Notes: generated from the sequence alone by a model not told the origin. A stretch of 64,000 nucleotides of DNA from CAVPXC01 sp963709505 (GCA_963709505.1 CAVPXC010000022.1:1-64000), one strand, 5' to 3'. Counted from the first letter of the stretch, positions 19,093 through 28,757 are shown. Program-made: numbers and translations.

Positions 19093-19918
19093 CTACACCG
19101 AGGCAAGAAACTTCAGCAGCAGGTCGCTGACCACCTCGGACTGCTCGATCTGCGGCAGCGCCCGGCCTGCTCGACGACGGCCGACCGGCCGCCGGGGATC
19201 TGCCCGACGATCTCGGCCGCCCACCCGGGCGGCAACAGCTTGTCCGCCCCGCCCTCCACCACCAGGACCGGCACCCGATGCGCTGGTAGGCCCCGCTCCG
19301 CCCTGGACGGGGTCGCCGGCGGCTCCAGACCGGGACGCCGAAACCGCGCTGCCGCCAACTGACTCCCAGGCTCCCGGCACGATGCTGGACTCGTAGCGGC
19401 GGCGCACGTAGGCCTCGTCGGCCGGATAGGACGGGTCGGTGAACAGCGCCGCCACGATCGCGCGCATGGCCGGCAACGTGGCGTCGTAGTCGTAGAGCGC
19501 GGCGGTGTGCCGATTCTTCGAATGTCCCCGCCGCCGCACATCGCGACCGCGCTGCGAACGGGCAGCACGGGCCGCTCCCGCGGTCAGGTCGGTGAGCAGG
19601 TTCACCGCACCCATCGAGTTGCCGACGAAGTGGGCCGAGGACACACCGAGCATCGCGCAGAACCGCGCGAGATGCCGGATCCGCAGCCCGCCGGCCGTCG
19701 GTGAAGTCGAGGACCTTCGCCGAGTCGCCGAAGCCCAGCATGTCCGGCGCCAGCACCCGGTAGCGCCGGCGCCAGCGCAGGAATCGTCTTCTCCCAGGCG
19801 ATTTCGGCGCTGGCACCGAACTCGCCGCCGTGCAGCAGCAGCACGGATCGCCGTCGCCAGCTTCCAGGAAGTGGGTGGCCAGCCCGTCGACGAGGATGCT
19901 GCGGTGCTCGTAGGTCAC
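19093..19918 (-). pseudogene. Alpha/beta hydrolase copy 2, frameshifted
   Basis: GTG at 19918 overlaps the stop of the upstream cyclase. It reads VTYEHRSILVDGLATHFLEA, then HGGEFGASAEIAW, then AHFVGNSMGAVNLLTD with the nucleophile Ser, and ends in LLKFLASV. At least three indels (near 19,850, 19,700 and 19,350) split the frame. It resembles C-C bond hydrolases that cleave ring-fission products. Following an SDR and a cyclase-type hydrolase, it suggests a ring-degradation operon. Copy 1 lies 2 kb away. Confidence 0.7.
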
Positions 19919-20908
19919 TTGATCGCGATGGGGTTGACCGGCGACCCGACCGCGCCGGTGACCGACAGCGGCGGTGCGACGAGCTGGAACTGTAGCGCCC
20001 GTTGGCGGCGCAGTCGGCGGCCAACTCGTTGAGGTTCCAGTACTCACCGAGCATCAGACCCATGTCACGCAGGCACAACATGTGCATCGGCAGAATCCGC
20101 CGTCCACCCCGGACACCGGGTTCTCCACCATCAGGTTGTCGGCAGCCACTGCGGCCACCTGGTGGTCATGCAACCATGACGCACACGTCCAGTCCAGCCC
20201 CGCGCCCGGCTCGGAGCCGTTGCCGGTCTCGAGAAACCTTGCCCACCAACCAGTCCGGATCAGGACGATATCGCCCGGCTCGACGGTGACGCCCTGGCTG
20301 CGTGCGGCCGCGTCGAGTCGCCTGCGTGATCGGCTCACCGAGCCACAGAACGTCGGTACGCCGCGCAGCCTGACGATGTCCAGAAGCACCCCGCGCGAGG
20401 TGATCCCCTTGCCGACGACCTTGTCGATGCCCAGGTAGTAGGCGCCCAGGCTGGTCACCGACTCGGCGGGAAAGCCGTTGTACAGGGTCTCCTCGTAGTA
20501 CACATGGGACAGCGCGTTCCACTGCGTGGCGGCCTGCAACGGCATGATGATCATGTCGTCGTTGAACCGCATCGGACCGGCCTTCGAGTAGCCGCTGAGT
20601 TGGACGGCGGCGGGGTTGCGCAGCCAGTCCGGCCCGTACCGCAGCAGGGTGTCCGCGTCACCGCCGTCGATCGTCATCACATGCGTCGGGTTCTGCCGGT
20701 ACTGGAAGGCGCCCTGCGGGCCGGAGGACCCGAAGTCGACGCCGAGTGGGAACACCCTGCCGTCTCTGACCAAGCCAGCTGCCTGGGCGACCTTCTCGGG
20801 GGTGATCAGATTCAGCGTGCCGAGTTCGTCGGCGTCGCCCCACCTCCCCCAGTTGCGGACGTCGTCGGCGGTCCGGCGGAAGTCGCTCATGCTGGCCACG
20901 CTGGTCAT
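19915..20908 (-). pseudogene. Cyclase family / kynurenine formamidase-like metal hydrolase, frameshifted
   Basis: About 330 residues from an ATG overlapping the SDR stop (ATGA). Visible segments are WGRWGDADELGTLNLITPEK, the metal site and core QWNALSHVYYEETLYNGF, GKGITSRGVLLDIV, then VEPGDIVLIRTGWW and DNLMVENPV. A shift near 20,105 and another near 20,000 are needed to reach LQFQLVAPP-type sequence and the end NPIAIK. The family hydrolyses cyclic amides or lactones with a divalent metal. It is probably part of the same operon as the SDR and hydrolase. Confidence 0.75.
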
Positions 20909-21716
20909 CCCTTCTCGAAGTCGGCTGCCTGCCGGGCCGCCAGGTTGCCCCCGTCGACCCAGATGACCTGGCCGGTGATGTAGCCGGCGGCCCGGCTGCC
21001 CAGGAAGGCCAGCACCGCGGCCTGCTCGGCCGGATCCGACACCCGCCCCAGCGGTTTGGGGATGGCGTCGAGGTAATCCTGGCCGTACGCCGAGCGCAGT
21101 TGATCGAGGATCGGCGTCTCGGTCACCCCCGGCGCGGTGCAGTTGATCCGGATTCCGCTGGCGCCCAACGGGACCGCGTTGCGCACGGTGTATCCGATGA
21201 TCGCTTCCTTGGACAGCCGGTACCCGCCGTCGGCCAGCGCCTCGGGATGCGCGCGGCACCACTGCACGCCCTCGGCCAGCGATTCCGTCGCCAGCAGGCC
21301 GGCGATTTGCGGCAGGTTGTCCCGGTAGTTGGCCGCCGCAAGCGAGGACACACACACGATCGACGACCCCGGCGACAGCCTCGGCAGAATCGCCTCGGTC
21401 AACGCCCGGGTACCCAGGAAGTTGATCGTGACGACCCGCAGTGGGTCGCCGATACCCGACGACACTCCCGCCACGTTGAACAGCGAATCAATCCGCCCCC
21501 CAACGGATCCGCGGCGTTGGTCACCGAATCCGGGTCGGCGAGGTCGACCTGTACGAAGTCGCGGGGACTCGGCGGCCGGTCGGTTCAGGTCGAGGCCGAC
21601 CACCTGCGCCCCCAACTCGCCGAGTTGTGCGCACAGCGTCGCGCCGATCCCGGAGGCGCAGCCGGTGACAGCCACGCGGCGTCCGTCGTAGCGCAGCAGA
21701 TCTCGATATGGGCCAT
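20905..21716 (-). pseudogene. SDR, 3-alpha-hydroxysteroid dehydrogenase-like, frameshifted
   Basis: About 268 residues. ATG at 21716 gives MAHIE, then one missing base before DLLRYDGRRVAVTGCASGIG, the NAD(P) motif. A second pair of shifts lies in RDFVQVDLADP...GGRIDSLFNVAGV (21,490-21,560). Beyond that it reads cleanly: YRLSKEAI active site, and YITGQVIWVDGGN at the end. Sequence style matches the mycobacterial enzymes annotated as 3-alpha-hydroxysteroid dehydrogenase or carbonyl reductase. It is coupled to the downstream cyclase by an ATGA overlap. Confidence 0.7.
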
Positions 21717-21734
21717 GGCGGCAGGCTCTGCAGA

Positions 21735-21928
21735 CGTCGCCCAGACGGTTCCCGCTCGTCCTTCAGGCGCTGCGCCGCCTGCACGCGGCCCTCGTTGATC
21801 TCGGCCATGGCCTCGGGAATCTCGCTGGCCGTGAAGTTTCCGCCGCGGCCGGTGGGTACAGACCGCCCTAGTTGTAGTTCTCGTCGAACTCCGGTGCCGT
21901 GGATTCCAGACGCATGCTGACTTCGCCA
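21735..21928 (-). pseudogene. 3' end of an unidentified actinobacterial gene at the genome junction
   Basis: On the minus strand, right after the junction, the frame reads GEVSMRLESTAPEFDENYN. It stops at 21,869 and a shifted frame reads GRGGNFTASEIPEAMAEINE then GRVQAAQRLKDERE up to the SDR start. The two segments look like one protein tail with one or two indels. I do not recognise the family. Its 5' part is missing because cdsA of another organism begins at about 21,929. Confidence 0.4.
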
Positions 21929-22399
21929 CCGCCCAAAGGCGCGGCCGGCGAAATAGGCGGTCACATCGGCCGCCCAAATGCTGAGGGCGCCGAGCAACAG
22001 CCAAGACAGGCCGTCGGTGTCGGCCCGCAGGAGGACGAAACGGCGTAGAAGCCAGCCGAGGTACAGCGCACCGGCCAGGGTCAAGGCCCAATCGGTCGCA
22101 GGCTGGGGCGATTTGTGCCAGAGGACGGCGATCAACGAGCCGATGACCGCCAGCGTCAGCAAGGCGGAAAACGGCGACAGGTGAGACCACTGGGCTTGGA
22201 CGATAAACAGGACGGTCAGGAGAATGCACAGCCAGGGCAACGGCAAGGCGCCACCCTGGCGAAAGAGCGAGGTATATTCCCACGCCCCCAACGCACCGGC
22301 TGCGACGATTAGCAGCAGAAACGGCCACCCACCGAGAAGGAACGGCACGGCGACGATCGCCAGCAGGACGGCAGCGCTGATGACGCGTGTGCGTAGCAT
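21929..22399 (-). pseudogene. cdsA: Phosphatidate cytidylyltransferase, truncated at the junction
   Basis: The first 157 residues or so of a CdsA membrane enzyme, which makes CDP-diacylglycerol. It begins MLRTRVISAAVLLAIVAVPF with several hydrophobic helices, and reaches SIWAADVTAYFAGRAFG, the conserved segment just before the signature SPKKTWEG-type motif. That motif and the last third are absent; the sequence turns into actinobacterial DNA after GRAFGR. The ATG lies 3 bases after the uppS stop, the usual operon spacing. Confidence 0.85.
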
Positions 22400-22402
22400 G
22401 GG

Positions 22403-23134
22403 CTAGGGGACTTTGACTTTTCCAAACCGGCGATCGCGTTCGGTGTAGGCCACGAGCGCGTTGTGCAGCTCGACCTCGTCGAAGTCGGGCCAGTAGGTGG
22501 GGGTCGCATAATACTCAGCGTATGCGGCCTGCCAGATGAGGAAGTTGCTTAACCGATACTCCCCGCCGGTGCGGACAATAAGGTCGGGGTCAGGCAGACC
22601 ATGCGTGTACAGGTAGTCACTGAAGAGGTCCTCGGTGATGGCCTCCGACGGCACACGATCGGCGATCATCCGTTGGACGGCGTCGAGGATCTCAGACCGG
22701 CCACCGTAGTTAAAAGCCACGTTCAGGACGATTGTCGAGTTATTGCGAGTTCATCTCGAGCGCTTCAAGAATTGGCGCCGGAGAGTGTCGGAGATGCCGA
22801 CGAGGCTGCCGCTGTGCCGAATCTGGACGCCGTTCTCGTTGAGCTCCTGAAGCTGGTCGCGGATGGTGCGGCTCAACAGCTGCATCAAGCCGCGCACTTC
22901 CGCCGGGGGACGTCCCCAGTTCTCCGTGGAGAAGGCATAGATTGTCAGAACCTTGATGCCGTGCTCTGTCGCGGCTTGAAGCACGCGACGGATGTTGTTG
23001 GTGCCGGCGCGGTGTCCCATCACGCGCGGCAACCCGCGTTGCTGCGCCCAGCGGCCGTTGCCATCCATGATGATAGCGACATGGTACGGGATACGCAGCC
23101 CGCTGACCCCATTGAATGTACTGTCAGGCGTCAT
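22403..23134 (-). pseudogene. uppS: Undecaprenyl diphosphate synthase, two close indels
   Basis: About 243 residues when repaired. The N-terminal part holds the diphosphate-binding start VAIIMDGNGRWAQQRGLPR and GHRAG, with AFSTENWGRP. A missing A (CAATTC for CAAATTC) and an extra A about 20 bases on (near 22,745-22,765) break the reading. After them it resumes with NNSTIVLNVAFNYGGR, DPDLIVRTGGEYRLSNFLIW and AYAEYY. It makes the C55 lipid carrier of cell-wall synthesis. It sits between frr and cdsA as in most bacteria. Confidence 0.85.
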
Positions 23135-23155
23135 GCGCGCAGTGCCTTGGGAGGC

Positions 23156-23713
23156 TCAGACCTCCATGATCTCGGCCTCTTTGGTCACGCCGATCTCGTC
23201 GGTGCGCTTGATGGTGTCGTCGAGCAGCTTCTGCACCTCTTCGCGCGCCTGGTAATGGTCATCCTCGGAGATCAGTTTGTCCTTTTCGGCGGCTTTGAGT
23301 AGCTCGTTAGCGTCGCGGCGAATGTTACGCGCCGAGACATGGGCCTCTTCGACCCGTTTGTGCACCTGCTTGACCAGATCGCGACGGCGTTCCTCGGTCA
23401 ACATGGGCATCACCAGGCGAATGATCTTGCCGTCATTGCCAGGGGTAATTCCTAAGTTCGAACTCAGGATGGCCTTTTCAATCGCGCCGATGTCTCCGGA
23501 GCTAAACGGCTTGATTGTGATCAGCCGTGGCTCTGGCACGCCAATAACGGCAAGCTGCTGAAGAGGCGTCGGCGTTCCGTAGTAGGTTACCGGGATGTGC
23601 TCGACCAGCGCCGGGGAGGCTCGGCCCGTACGAATGGTTAACAGGTCGTGCTTCAAGGCATCGACCGTCTTGTCCATGCGATCTTCCGCGTCCAAGAGTA
23701 TGTCGTCTACCAT
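23156..23713 (-). CDS. frr: Ribosome recycling factor
   Basis: A 185-residue protein, exactly the family length. It starts MVDDILLDAEDRMDKTVDAL, contains IRTGRASPALVEHIPVTYYG and GNDGKIIRLVMPMLTEERR, and ends in the three-helix bundle segment with KDKLISEDD. It splits post-termination ribosomes together with EF-G. GGAG lies 8 bases upstream of the ATG. It is intact and follows pyrH. Confidence 0.95.
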   Translation of the reverse strand: MVDDILLDAEDRMDKTVDALKHDLLTIRTGRASPALVEHIPVTYYGTPTPLQQLAVIGVPEPRLITIKPFSSGDIGAIEKAILSSNLGITPGNDGKIIRLVMPMLTEERRRDLVKQVHKRVEEAHVSARNIRRDANELLKAAEKDKLISEDDHYQAREEVQKLLDDTIKRTDEIGVTKEAEIMEV

Positions 23714-23748
23714 AAGGAAAGCTCCAAAAGAGAGTACAACCTCTCCAC

Positions 23749-24504
23749 TCACCTGACAGGCTGCCGCGTCCTGTCCTGCCAAAACTTGGGGTCGCCGATC
23801 ACCGTGCCCACACGCTCGCCCCTGATCACCGCTTCCAGCACCCCAGGTTGCCACAGGTCCACCACGAAGATGGGCATGGAATTTTCCATGCACAAGGTGA
23901 TAGCCGTGCTGTCCATCACGCCGATTCGCATGTTCAGTGCGTCGATGTAGGAGAGGAACTCGAAGCGGCGCGCCTCAGAGTGAGTCATCGGGTCTACGTC
24001 ATAGACGGCGTCAACCTTCGTTGCCTTGATCAAGGCATCGGCGCCAATTTCCATGGCGCGCAGCGCGGCTGCCGTATCGGTCGTGAAGTATGGATTGCCG
24101 GTGCCAGCGCCCACGATCACCACACGTCCCTTTTCCAAGTGACGAATTGCCCGCAGCCGAATGTAGGGTTCCGCCAACGAACGCATTTCGATGGAGGTCT
24201 GGACACGCGTAGTAACGCCTGCCCTCTCCAGTGCGTCCTGCAAAGCCAAGGCGTTCATCACTGTGGCCACCATACCCATATGATCGGCCGTGGCACGCGC
24301 CATGCCTGACTCCAGGCCAATCTTGCCGCGCCAGATGTTGCCAGCGCCGAGCACGACAGCAACTTCAATGCCCAGGTCTTTCACCTGGCGCACCTTGTTG
24401 GCCAATTCGGCTGCACGCTCCGGGTCGATACCGAAGCCGCTCTTGCCAGCCAACGCCTCGCCGCCGATTTTCAGGAGGATCCGCTTGTATATTGGCTCAG
24501 TCAT
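23749..24504 (-). CDS. pyrH: Uridylate kinase
   Basis: A 251-residue amino-acid-kinase-fold enzyme that phosphorylates UMP to UDP. Motifs seen: YKRILLKIGGEALAG at the start, GAGNIWRG for phosphate binding, MGMVATVMNALALQDALE, and VIVGAGTGNPYFTTDTAAAL. The ATG giving MTEPIYKRILL is preferred to an upstream ATG that would add 11 unlike residues. It lies between tsf and frr in the conserved order. Confidence 0.95.
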   Translation of the reverse strand: MTEPIYKRILLKIGGEALAGKSGFGIDPERAAELANKVRQVKDLGIEVAVVLGAGNIWRGKIGLESGMARATADHMGMVATVMNALALQDALERAGVTTRVQTSIEMRSLAEPYIRLRAIRHLEKGRVVIVGAGTGNPYFTTDTAAALRAMEIGADALIKATKVDAVYDVDPMTHSEARRFEFLSYIDALNMRIGVMDSTAITLCMENSMPIFVVDLWQPGVLEAVIRGERVGTVIGDPKFWQDRTRQPVR

Positions 24505-24546
24505 AATTGTGTTGCCGTAAGTGCTTGGCACTTGCATGCGAGAGGT

Positions 24547-25140
24547 CTACGCGCCAATTTCGTACCGTACGAAGCGCCGTACAACAACATTCTCGCCAAG
24601 TCGGGCGATCGACTGCTTGATCAGGTCGCCAACGGTGACATTGCCGTCCTTGATAAAAGGCTGATCGACTAGCACGGCTTCCTGATAGAATTTCTCCATC
24701 TTGCCGTCGAGAATGCGCTCGATCACCTCAGCGGGCTTACCTGAGTCTTTCAACTCGGCGGTGAAGGTGTTACGCTCCAAAGCGATAACGTCAGCGGGAA
24801 TTTCCTCTCAACTCACGTAAACCGGCCGTGCCGCAACGACCTGCATTGCCAGGTCCTTGGCCAAGGTTTGAAAGTCGTCCGTGCGGGCCACGAAGTCGGT
24901 CTCACAGTTAACTTCTACCAAGGCTGCTACCTTGGCGCCCATATGGATGTACGAGCCGACGATGCCTTCGTTGGCCTCTCGGCTGGCCTTTTTGGCGGCT
25001 GCCGCCAGGCCTTTCTGCCGCAGGAACTCCGCAGCCTTTTCAAAATCACCGTTGAACTCATCGAGCGCTTTTTTGCAGTCCAATACACCGGCGCCTGTGA
25101 TTGCACGTAGTTCTTTTACCATTTCAGCTGAAGTAGCCAA
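24547..25140 (-). pseudogene. tsf: Elongation factor Ts with an in-frame TGA
   Basis: 197 codons. TTG at 25140 is the likely start, with AAAGGAG seven bases upstream. The N-terminal domain MVKELRAITGAGVLDCKKAL and the core CETDFVARTDDFQTLAKDLA are clear. At 24808-24810 the frame has TGA in PVYVS-stop-EEIPADVIALE; relatives have arginine there, so CGA to TGA explains it. The C-terminal half continues in the same frame, LKDSGKPAEVIERILDGKME and RFVRYEIGA. EF-Ts reloads EF-Tu with GTP. Confidence 0.9.
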
Positions 25141-25256
25141 GGTCGTTCTCCTTTTCGGGTCGTCCACAAACAACTTCGTACATCCCCACAGTCTGCAGGA
25201 CAAGACATGCGAAGGCTTGATCGGACAGATCCTTTGCTTCGAGTTTTGGGCACAAT

Positions 25257-25288
25257 CCAGGGCACCGAAGCTGGCTTCGGTGCCCTGG
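25257..25288 (-). promoter_or_regulatory. Hairpin between rpsB and tsf
   Basis: A perfect 14-bp stem (CCAGGGCACCGAAG with its complement) with a 4-base loop. No U-run follows on either strand, so it is not a standard terminator. A hairpin at this place could tune tsf expression relative to rpsB or protect the 3' end of a processed rpsB mRNA. Confidence 0.6.
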
Positions 25289-25319
25289 ATGAGTAGCAAC
25301 GTAGTGTGAAGAGAAAAAC

Positions 25320-26276
25320 CTAGTTCTCTTCCTCTGTTTCATCCCCGGCTGCGAATTCCTCAATGTCCAAATCCGCAAGCCCTTCAATGGCATCGATGGC
25401 GTAGATAGTGTCGCTGGCATCAATCTCGATGTCCGCAAACTCCACATCAACCTCTTCGAACTCCTCGCCGCCTACGGTGAAACCGCGGGCAAGCTTGGCG
25501 AGAGTCGACGGGCCAAGATAGCTTTCTGGCTCTTTCGGCTCATAGGAGATACCACCCTTGTAGTCCTCTTCCTCTTCAGCCGCAATCACATCGCGCATCT
25601 GCTGGCCCTCGGTGGCGGCTTGAGCGATGACACCTGCAATTAGCTTGATGGCCCGAATGGCATCGTCGTTGGACGGAATCACCAGCGTAATCGGGTCCGG
25701 GTCGCAATTGGTATCCACCATGGCGATGATCGGGATACCCAACTTATTGCATTCCTGGACGGCGATAACCTCTCGGCCAACGTCGGTGATAAAGACCACA
25801 TCGGGCAGGCGGCGCATATCGCGCAAGCCTCCCAAGCGATCCTGCAGCTTGGCGATCAGACGTTCCCTCTCGAGAGCCTCTTTTTTGGTCAACCGCTCGA
25901 AGTCCCCGCGCTCCTTCTGTTGCTCCAGCTTGATCATGTAGTCGACCCGCTGGCGGATGGTGCGGAAGTTGGTCAGCGTGCCGCCCAGCCAACGAGTGTT
26001 GACGTAAGGCATGCCACCGTTTGTAGCGGCTTCCTGAATGCTTTGTTGAGCCTGCTTCTTGGTGCCAACGAAGAGGACGGTACCGCCGGCCGCAACCGTT
26101 GTGCGAGTGCGGTTATAAGCGTTCTCGATCTGCGACATGGTTTGCTGCAGGTCGATGATGTGAATGCCGTTGCGCTCTGTGAACAGATACGGTTTCATCT
26201 TGGGGTGCCACCGGCGCGTGCGGTGCCCAAAATGGACTCCTGCCTCCAGAAGATCCTTCATTTTGACAACTGCCAC
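25320..26276 (-). CDS. rpsB: 30S ribosomal protein S2 with acidic C-terminal tail
   Basis: 318 residues. The S2 body is complete: MKDLLEAGVHFGHRTRRWHP, GIHIIDLQQTM, VLFVGTKKQAQ, RWLGGTLTNFRTI, and IPSNDDAIRAIKLI. After about residue 235 comes an 80-residue tail very rich in Glu and Asp (AEEEEDYKGG ... EEFEEVDVEFADIEID), ending DETEEEN. Extended acidic S2 tails occur in some lineages; the role of this one is unknown. It is the first gene of the operon, with a promoter at 26439-26468. Confidence 0.95.
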   Translation of the reverse strand: MAVVKMKDLLEAGVHFGHRTRRWHPKMKPYLFTERNGIHIIDLQQTMSQIENAYNRTRTTVAAGGTVLFVGTKKQAQQSIQEAATNGGMPYVNTRWLGGTLTNFRTIRQRVDYMIKLEQQKERGDFERLTKKEALERERLIAKLQDRLGGLRDMRRLPDVVFITDVGREVIAVQECNKLGIPIIAMVDTNCDPDPITLVIPSNDDAIRAIKLIAGVIAQAATEGQQMRDVIAAEEEEDYKGGISYEPKEPESYLGPSTLAKLARGFTVGGEEFEEVDVEFADIEIDASDTIYAIDAIEGLADLDIEEFAAGDETEEEN

Positions 26277-26438
26277 GATGTTCGAGCCTCCTTAACGTGC
26301 GTTTTTTCGTCCGCCCTCGCCAATGGACCGGCTCACCCGGCGCGTCAAGCGCCGGGCACGCAGTCGGCCGGATCAGATCAGAACGACCTGATCGCGAGTG
26401 GCGTGCGTAATAAGAGCGCGCTACGCGCGCTCAGGGAG

Positions 26439-26468
26439 AGTATACCATAGGGGCAGCACACTGAGCAA
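26439..26468 (-). promoter_or_regulatory. Promoter of the rpsB operon
   Basis: On the minus strand TTGCTC (26463-26468) and TATACT (26439-26444) are 18 bases apart. The leader then contains a GC-rich hairpin GAGCGCGCTACGCGCGCTC at 26414-26432 and about 160 bases before the rpsB ATG. Such leaders often mediate feedback by S2, but that is inference. Confidence 0.6.
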
Positions 26469-26559
26469 ATTGGACGGCTACATTCAGATCGTTGGCCATC
26501 ACAGTTCCGACCCAAAGGCACAACTCGCACCGTCACGATCACGACTGACCTGGCCGTTC

Positions 26560-27529
26560 CTACCGTTGTCCCCACCGCGGACGCAACTCGTCGATAAGTA
26601 ACTCGGCCGGCTCCTGCTTGACGATGCGAAAGCGGTCGAAATCGTTTGCAGCGTGCGTATTCTCGAAAATCGGCCGTGCCTCGGCTAGCACCTGTCGCAC
26701 CGGGTAGCGTCTCGATAGATGGTTCAAGATCAGAGTGCCTACGCCGGCGTCGCGAGCCAGTTCGCGCCGCGCGCGCTGCGGTCAAATGGCCGAACTTGCG
26801 CGCCATATCCGTCTCCTCCTCCAGATAGGTCGCCTCGATCACGAGCGCGGTGGCGCCGGCTGCCACCGCCACGAGGTCCTCCGTACGACCCACGTCGCCC
26901 ACGAACACAAGCTTGGCGCCAGGCGCCGTCGGACCCAACACCTCGTCCGGATGCACCAACCGGCCGTCGGCCAGCGTCACCGGCCGGCCCTGCACCAGCT
27001 CGCGCCGGATCGGCCCGGACGGCACGCCCAAGGCCTCGGCCTTCTCGGCCAAAAACGGACGCTTCTCCTTTTCCAAGAAAGCGAAACCGTAACAGCCCGC
27101 CCCCCGGTGGCTGACCGGAAACGCGCTCAATTCGAACTCGTCGTCGGCAAACAAGAGGCCAGGGTTGATCTCCTGCAGGTTAACCTTCATCGGTAACGAA
27201 TCGACCGTGCCAAAGACAACGGCCATCAGATCGGCCACACGCTGCAAAGCCCAGCGGCCGGCATAGATATCGATGTCGGGGATCATCTCCCAGCGACCGA
27301 AGGTCGAGATCAGCCCGCCGAGCCCCAGGATATGGTCAAGGTGGCCATGGGTCAGCAAGATGCGATCCATCCGCTTGAAGCCCAATCCTGACCTAAGGAG
27401 TTGCCGTTGAGTGCCCTCACCACAGTCGATCATAAAGCGATATTCGCGGTGAAGCACGACGGCGGACGATAGCCCGCGTTCAATTGTGGGAGCTGAGGCG
27501 GAGGTTCCGAGAAAGATGAGTTCGAACAT
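26560..27529 (-). pseudogene. rnz: Ribonuclease Z, one frameshift
   Basis: About 322 residues; matures tRNA 3' ends. The metallo-beta-lactamase core is complete: MFELIFLGTSASAPTIERGL, the zinc motif THGHLDHILGLGG, VSHRGAGCYGFAF, FVGDVGRTEDL and KFGHLTAA. One missing base near 26,765 breaks the reading; after repair it continues ELARDAGVGTLILNHLSRRY, then FDRFRIVKQEPAE and ends DELRPRWGQR at 26,560. It diverges from no neighbour and runs toward rpsB. Confidence 0.85.
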
Positions 27530-27542
27530 AGCGTGGGAGATT

Positions 27543-27637
27543 GGAAGATGGTAGATTGGTAGATTGGTAGGTTGGTAGGTTGCGAGTGCGGTCGCACACA
27601 CCGTATCGTCATGCCCACGCACGCGGGCATCCAACTT
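27543..27637. repeat. 8-bp tandem repeat and REP-like palindrome
   Basis: Bases 27543-27580 are about four copies of an 8-mer (TAGATTGG/TAGGTTGG). Just right, 27607-27633 contains GTCATGCCCACGCACGCGGG, a REP-like palindrome found again near 33,760 and 33,800. Neither codes for protein. Confidence 0.7.
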
Positions 27638-27661
27638 GAACATGCCGTCTGCGATCTGCCA

Positions 27662-28757
27662 TCAGCCGTCAGCTCGGCCCAAGTACCGCACTGTACCTGG
27701 CTGCCCCAGCTCGCCATCTACCTCGAAGCATTTACCCATGAATTGCGTCACAACCCAGATGTTTGTCAACAAGTGCTGGGTGATCTCGCTGGTGCGGTAG
27801 GCGATGGGTTGGCCAGTCAGGCAAAGCGGCAGCACGAGCTGGTCGGCCAGGTGCGGATCGATTGGAACGTCGCTTGCGTGAAACGCCAGAAAAGCATTGA
27901 CTGCGTCGTCGGCGACGCGCTCGGCTGGATAACCCTGCCGGCCGTAGCCGGTAAAGCCGGCACGCAGCCCGCCGTCATACTCGGCCAGAATCCAGACGCA
28001 CGTGCCGGGTCCGGCCGACGGTGGGTTGAGCAGATGCGTGGTCGGATGCAGACCGGCTGCAGCCAGCCGGTTGTAGGCTTGGCTGGCCTGGCGGGCCGTG
28101 ACTTGGTTACCGACGTTCGCCGCGGCCGAGTGCACGCTCAGTGCACGCAGTTCGCCGCGCGAATGGGACCAGGCCGGCTGCCGTTGCGGGTCCACCTCAA
28201 CATGGCCAGACGCGCTTCCAAGCGGTGGACGGAGCGCGCCGTCGATCTCGGCGGTCAGTTTGCCGCCACCCTTGGGGTAGAAGCCCCACTGGAGCAGGCT
28301 CAACTCTGCGCGATAGCCCAAAGACGCAATGGCCGGCAGAAGCACCTGCTCCAGGTAGTCGAAGGGAGGGCTCCAAGAAACGTGCGTGCCGCCAGTCACC
28401 GTAACCTGTGAGTGGTCGCCGGCCAGCGCCAGGGGAACCAGAACAGTCTGCAGCAGCAGAGTGGCCGAACCGGCCGTACCGATCCCAAAACGATAGGCGC
28501 CGGCCTGCGGTAGGGCCTGCGGCTCGAAAAGCAGACTCGCTGCTGTGCTCCTTGGCGCCCTCGATGCGGGCGTTGCAGATAGCAGCGGCCGCCTTGACGG
28601 CCGCAACGTGCTGCGGCCGCAGGCCTGGCTGCTTGCGTCCAGCCCGGATGTTGACGACCTGTAGCGACCGGCCAAGAATGGCCGACAGGCTGAGCGCAGT
28701 GCGCAGTATCTGCCCACCGCCTTCACCCTCGCTGCCGTCGATGGTCATGAAACTCAC
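27662..28757 (-). pseudogene. rtcA: RNA 3'-terminal phosphate cyclase, one frameshift
   Basis: About 364 residues. It starts with TIDGSEGEGGGQILRTALSL and GLRPQHVAAVKAAAAI. A shift near 28,555 follows, then SLLFEPQALPQAGAYRFGIG, GTHVSWSPPFDYLEQV, WGFYPKGGGKLTAEI and the catalytic region HLADQLVLPLCLTG with the nucleophilic His. It turns RNA 3'-phosphates into 2',3'-cyclic phosphates, a repair step. The GTG at 28757 overlaps the uvrC stop; an ATG at 28748 is the alternative start. No rtcB or rtcR is visible nearby. Confidence 0.85.

Noticed and set aside
21521..22399. One long minus frame that would fuse cdsA to dehydrogenase-like sequence
   Set aside because: It crosses the genome junction; the second part is out of frame with the real SDR and matches no family. 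It is an artefact of the join.
24808..24810. TGA as a sense codon in this organism
   Set aside because: TGA ends several neighbouring genes at their expected positions, so a recoded UGA is not supported by one case.
27572..28411. 279-codon plus frame beginning in a REP-like palindrome
   Set aside because: Its first residues come from the palindrome and the rest is antisense to rtcA.
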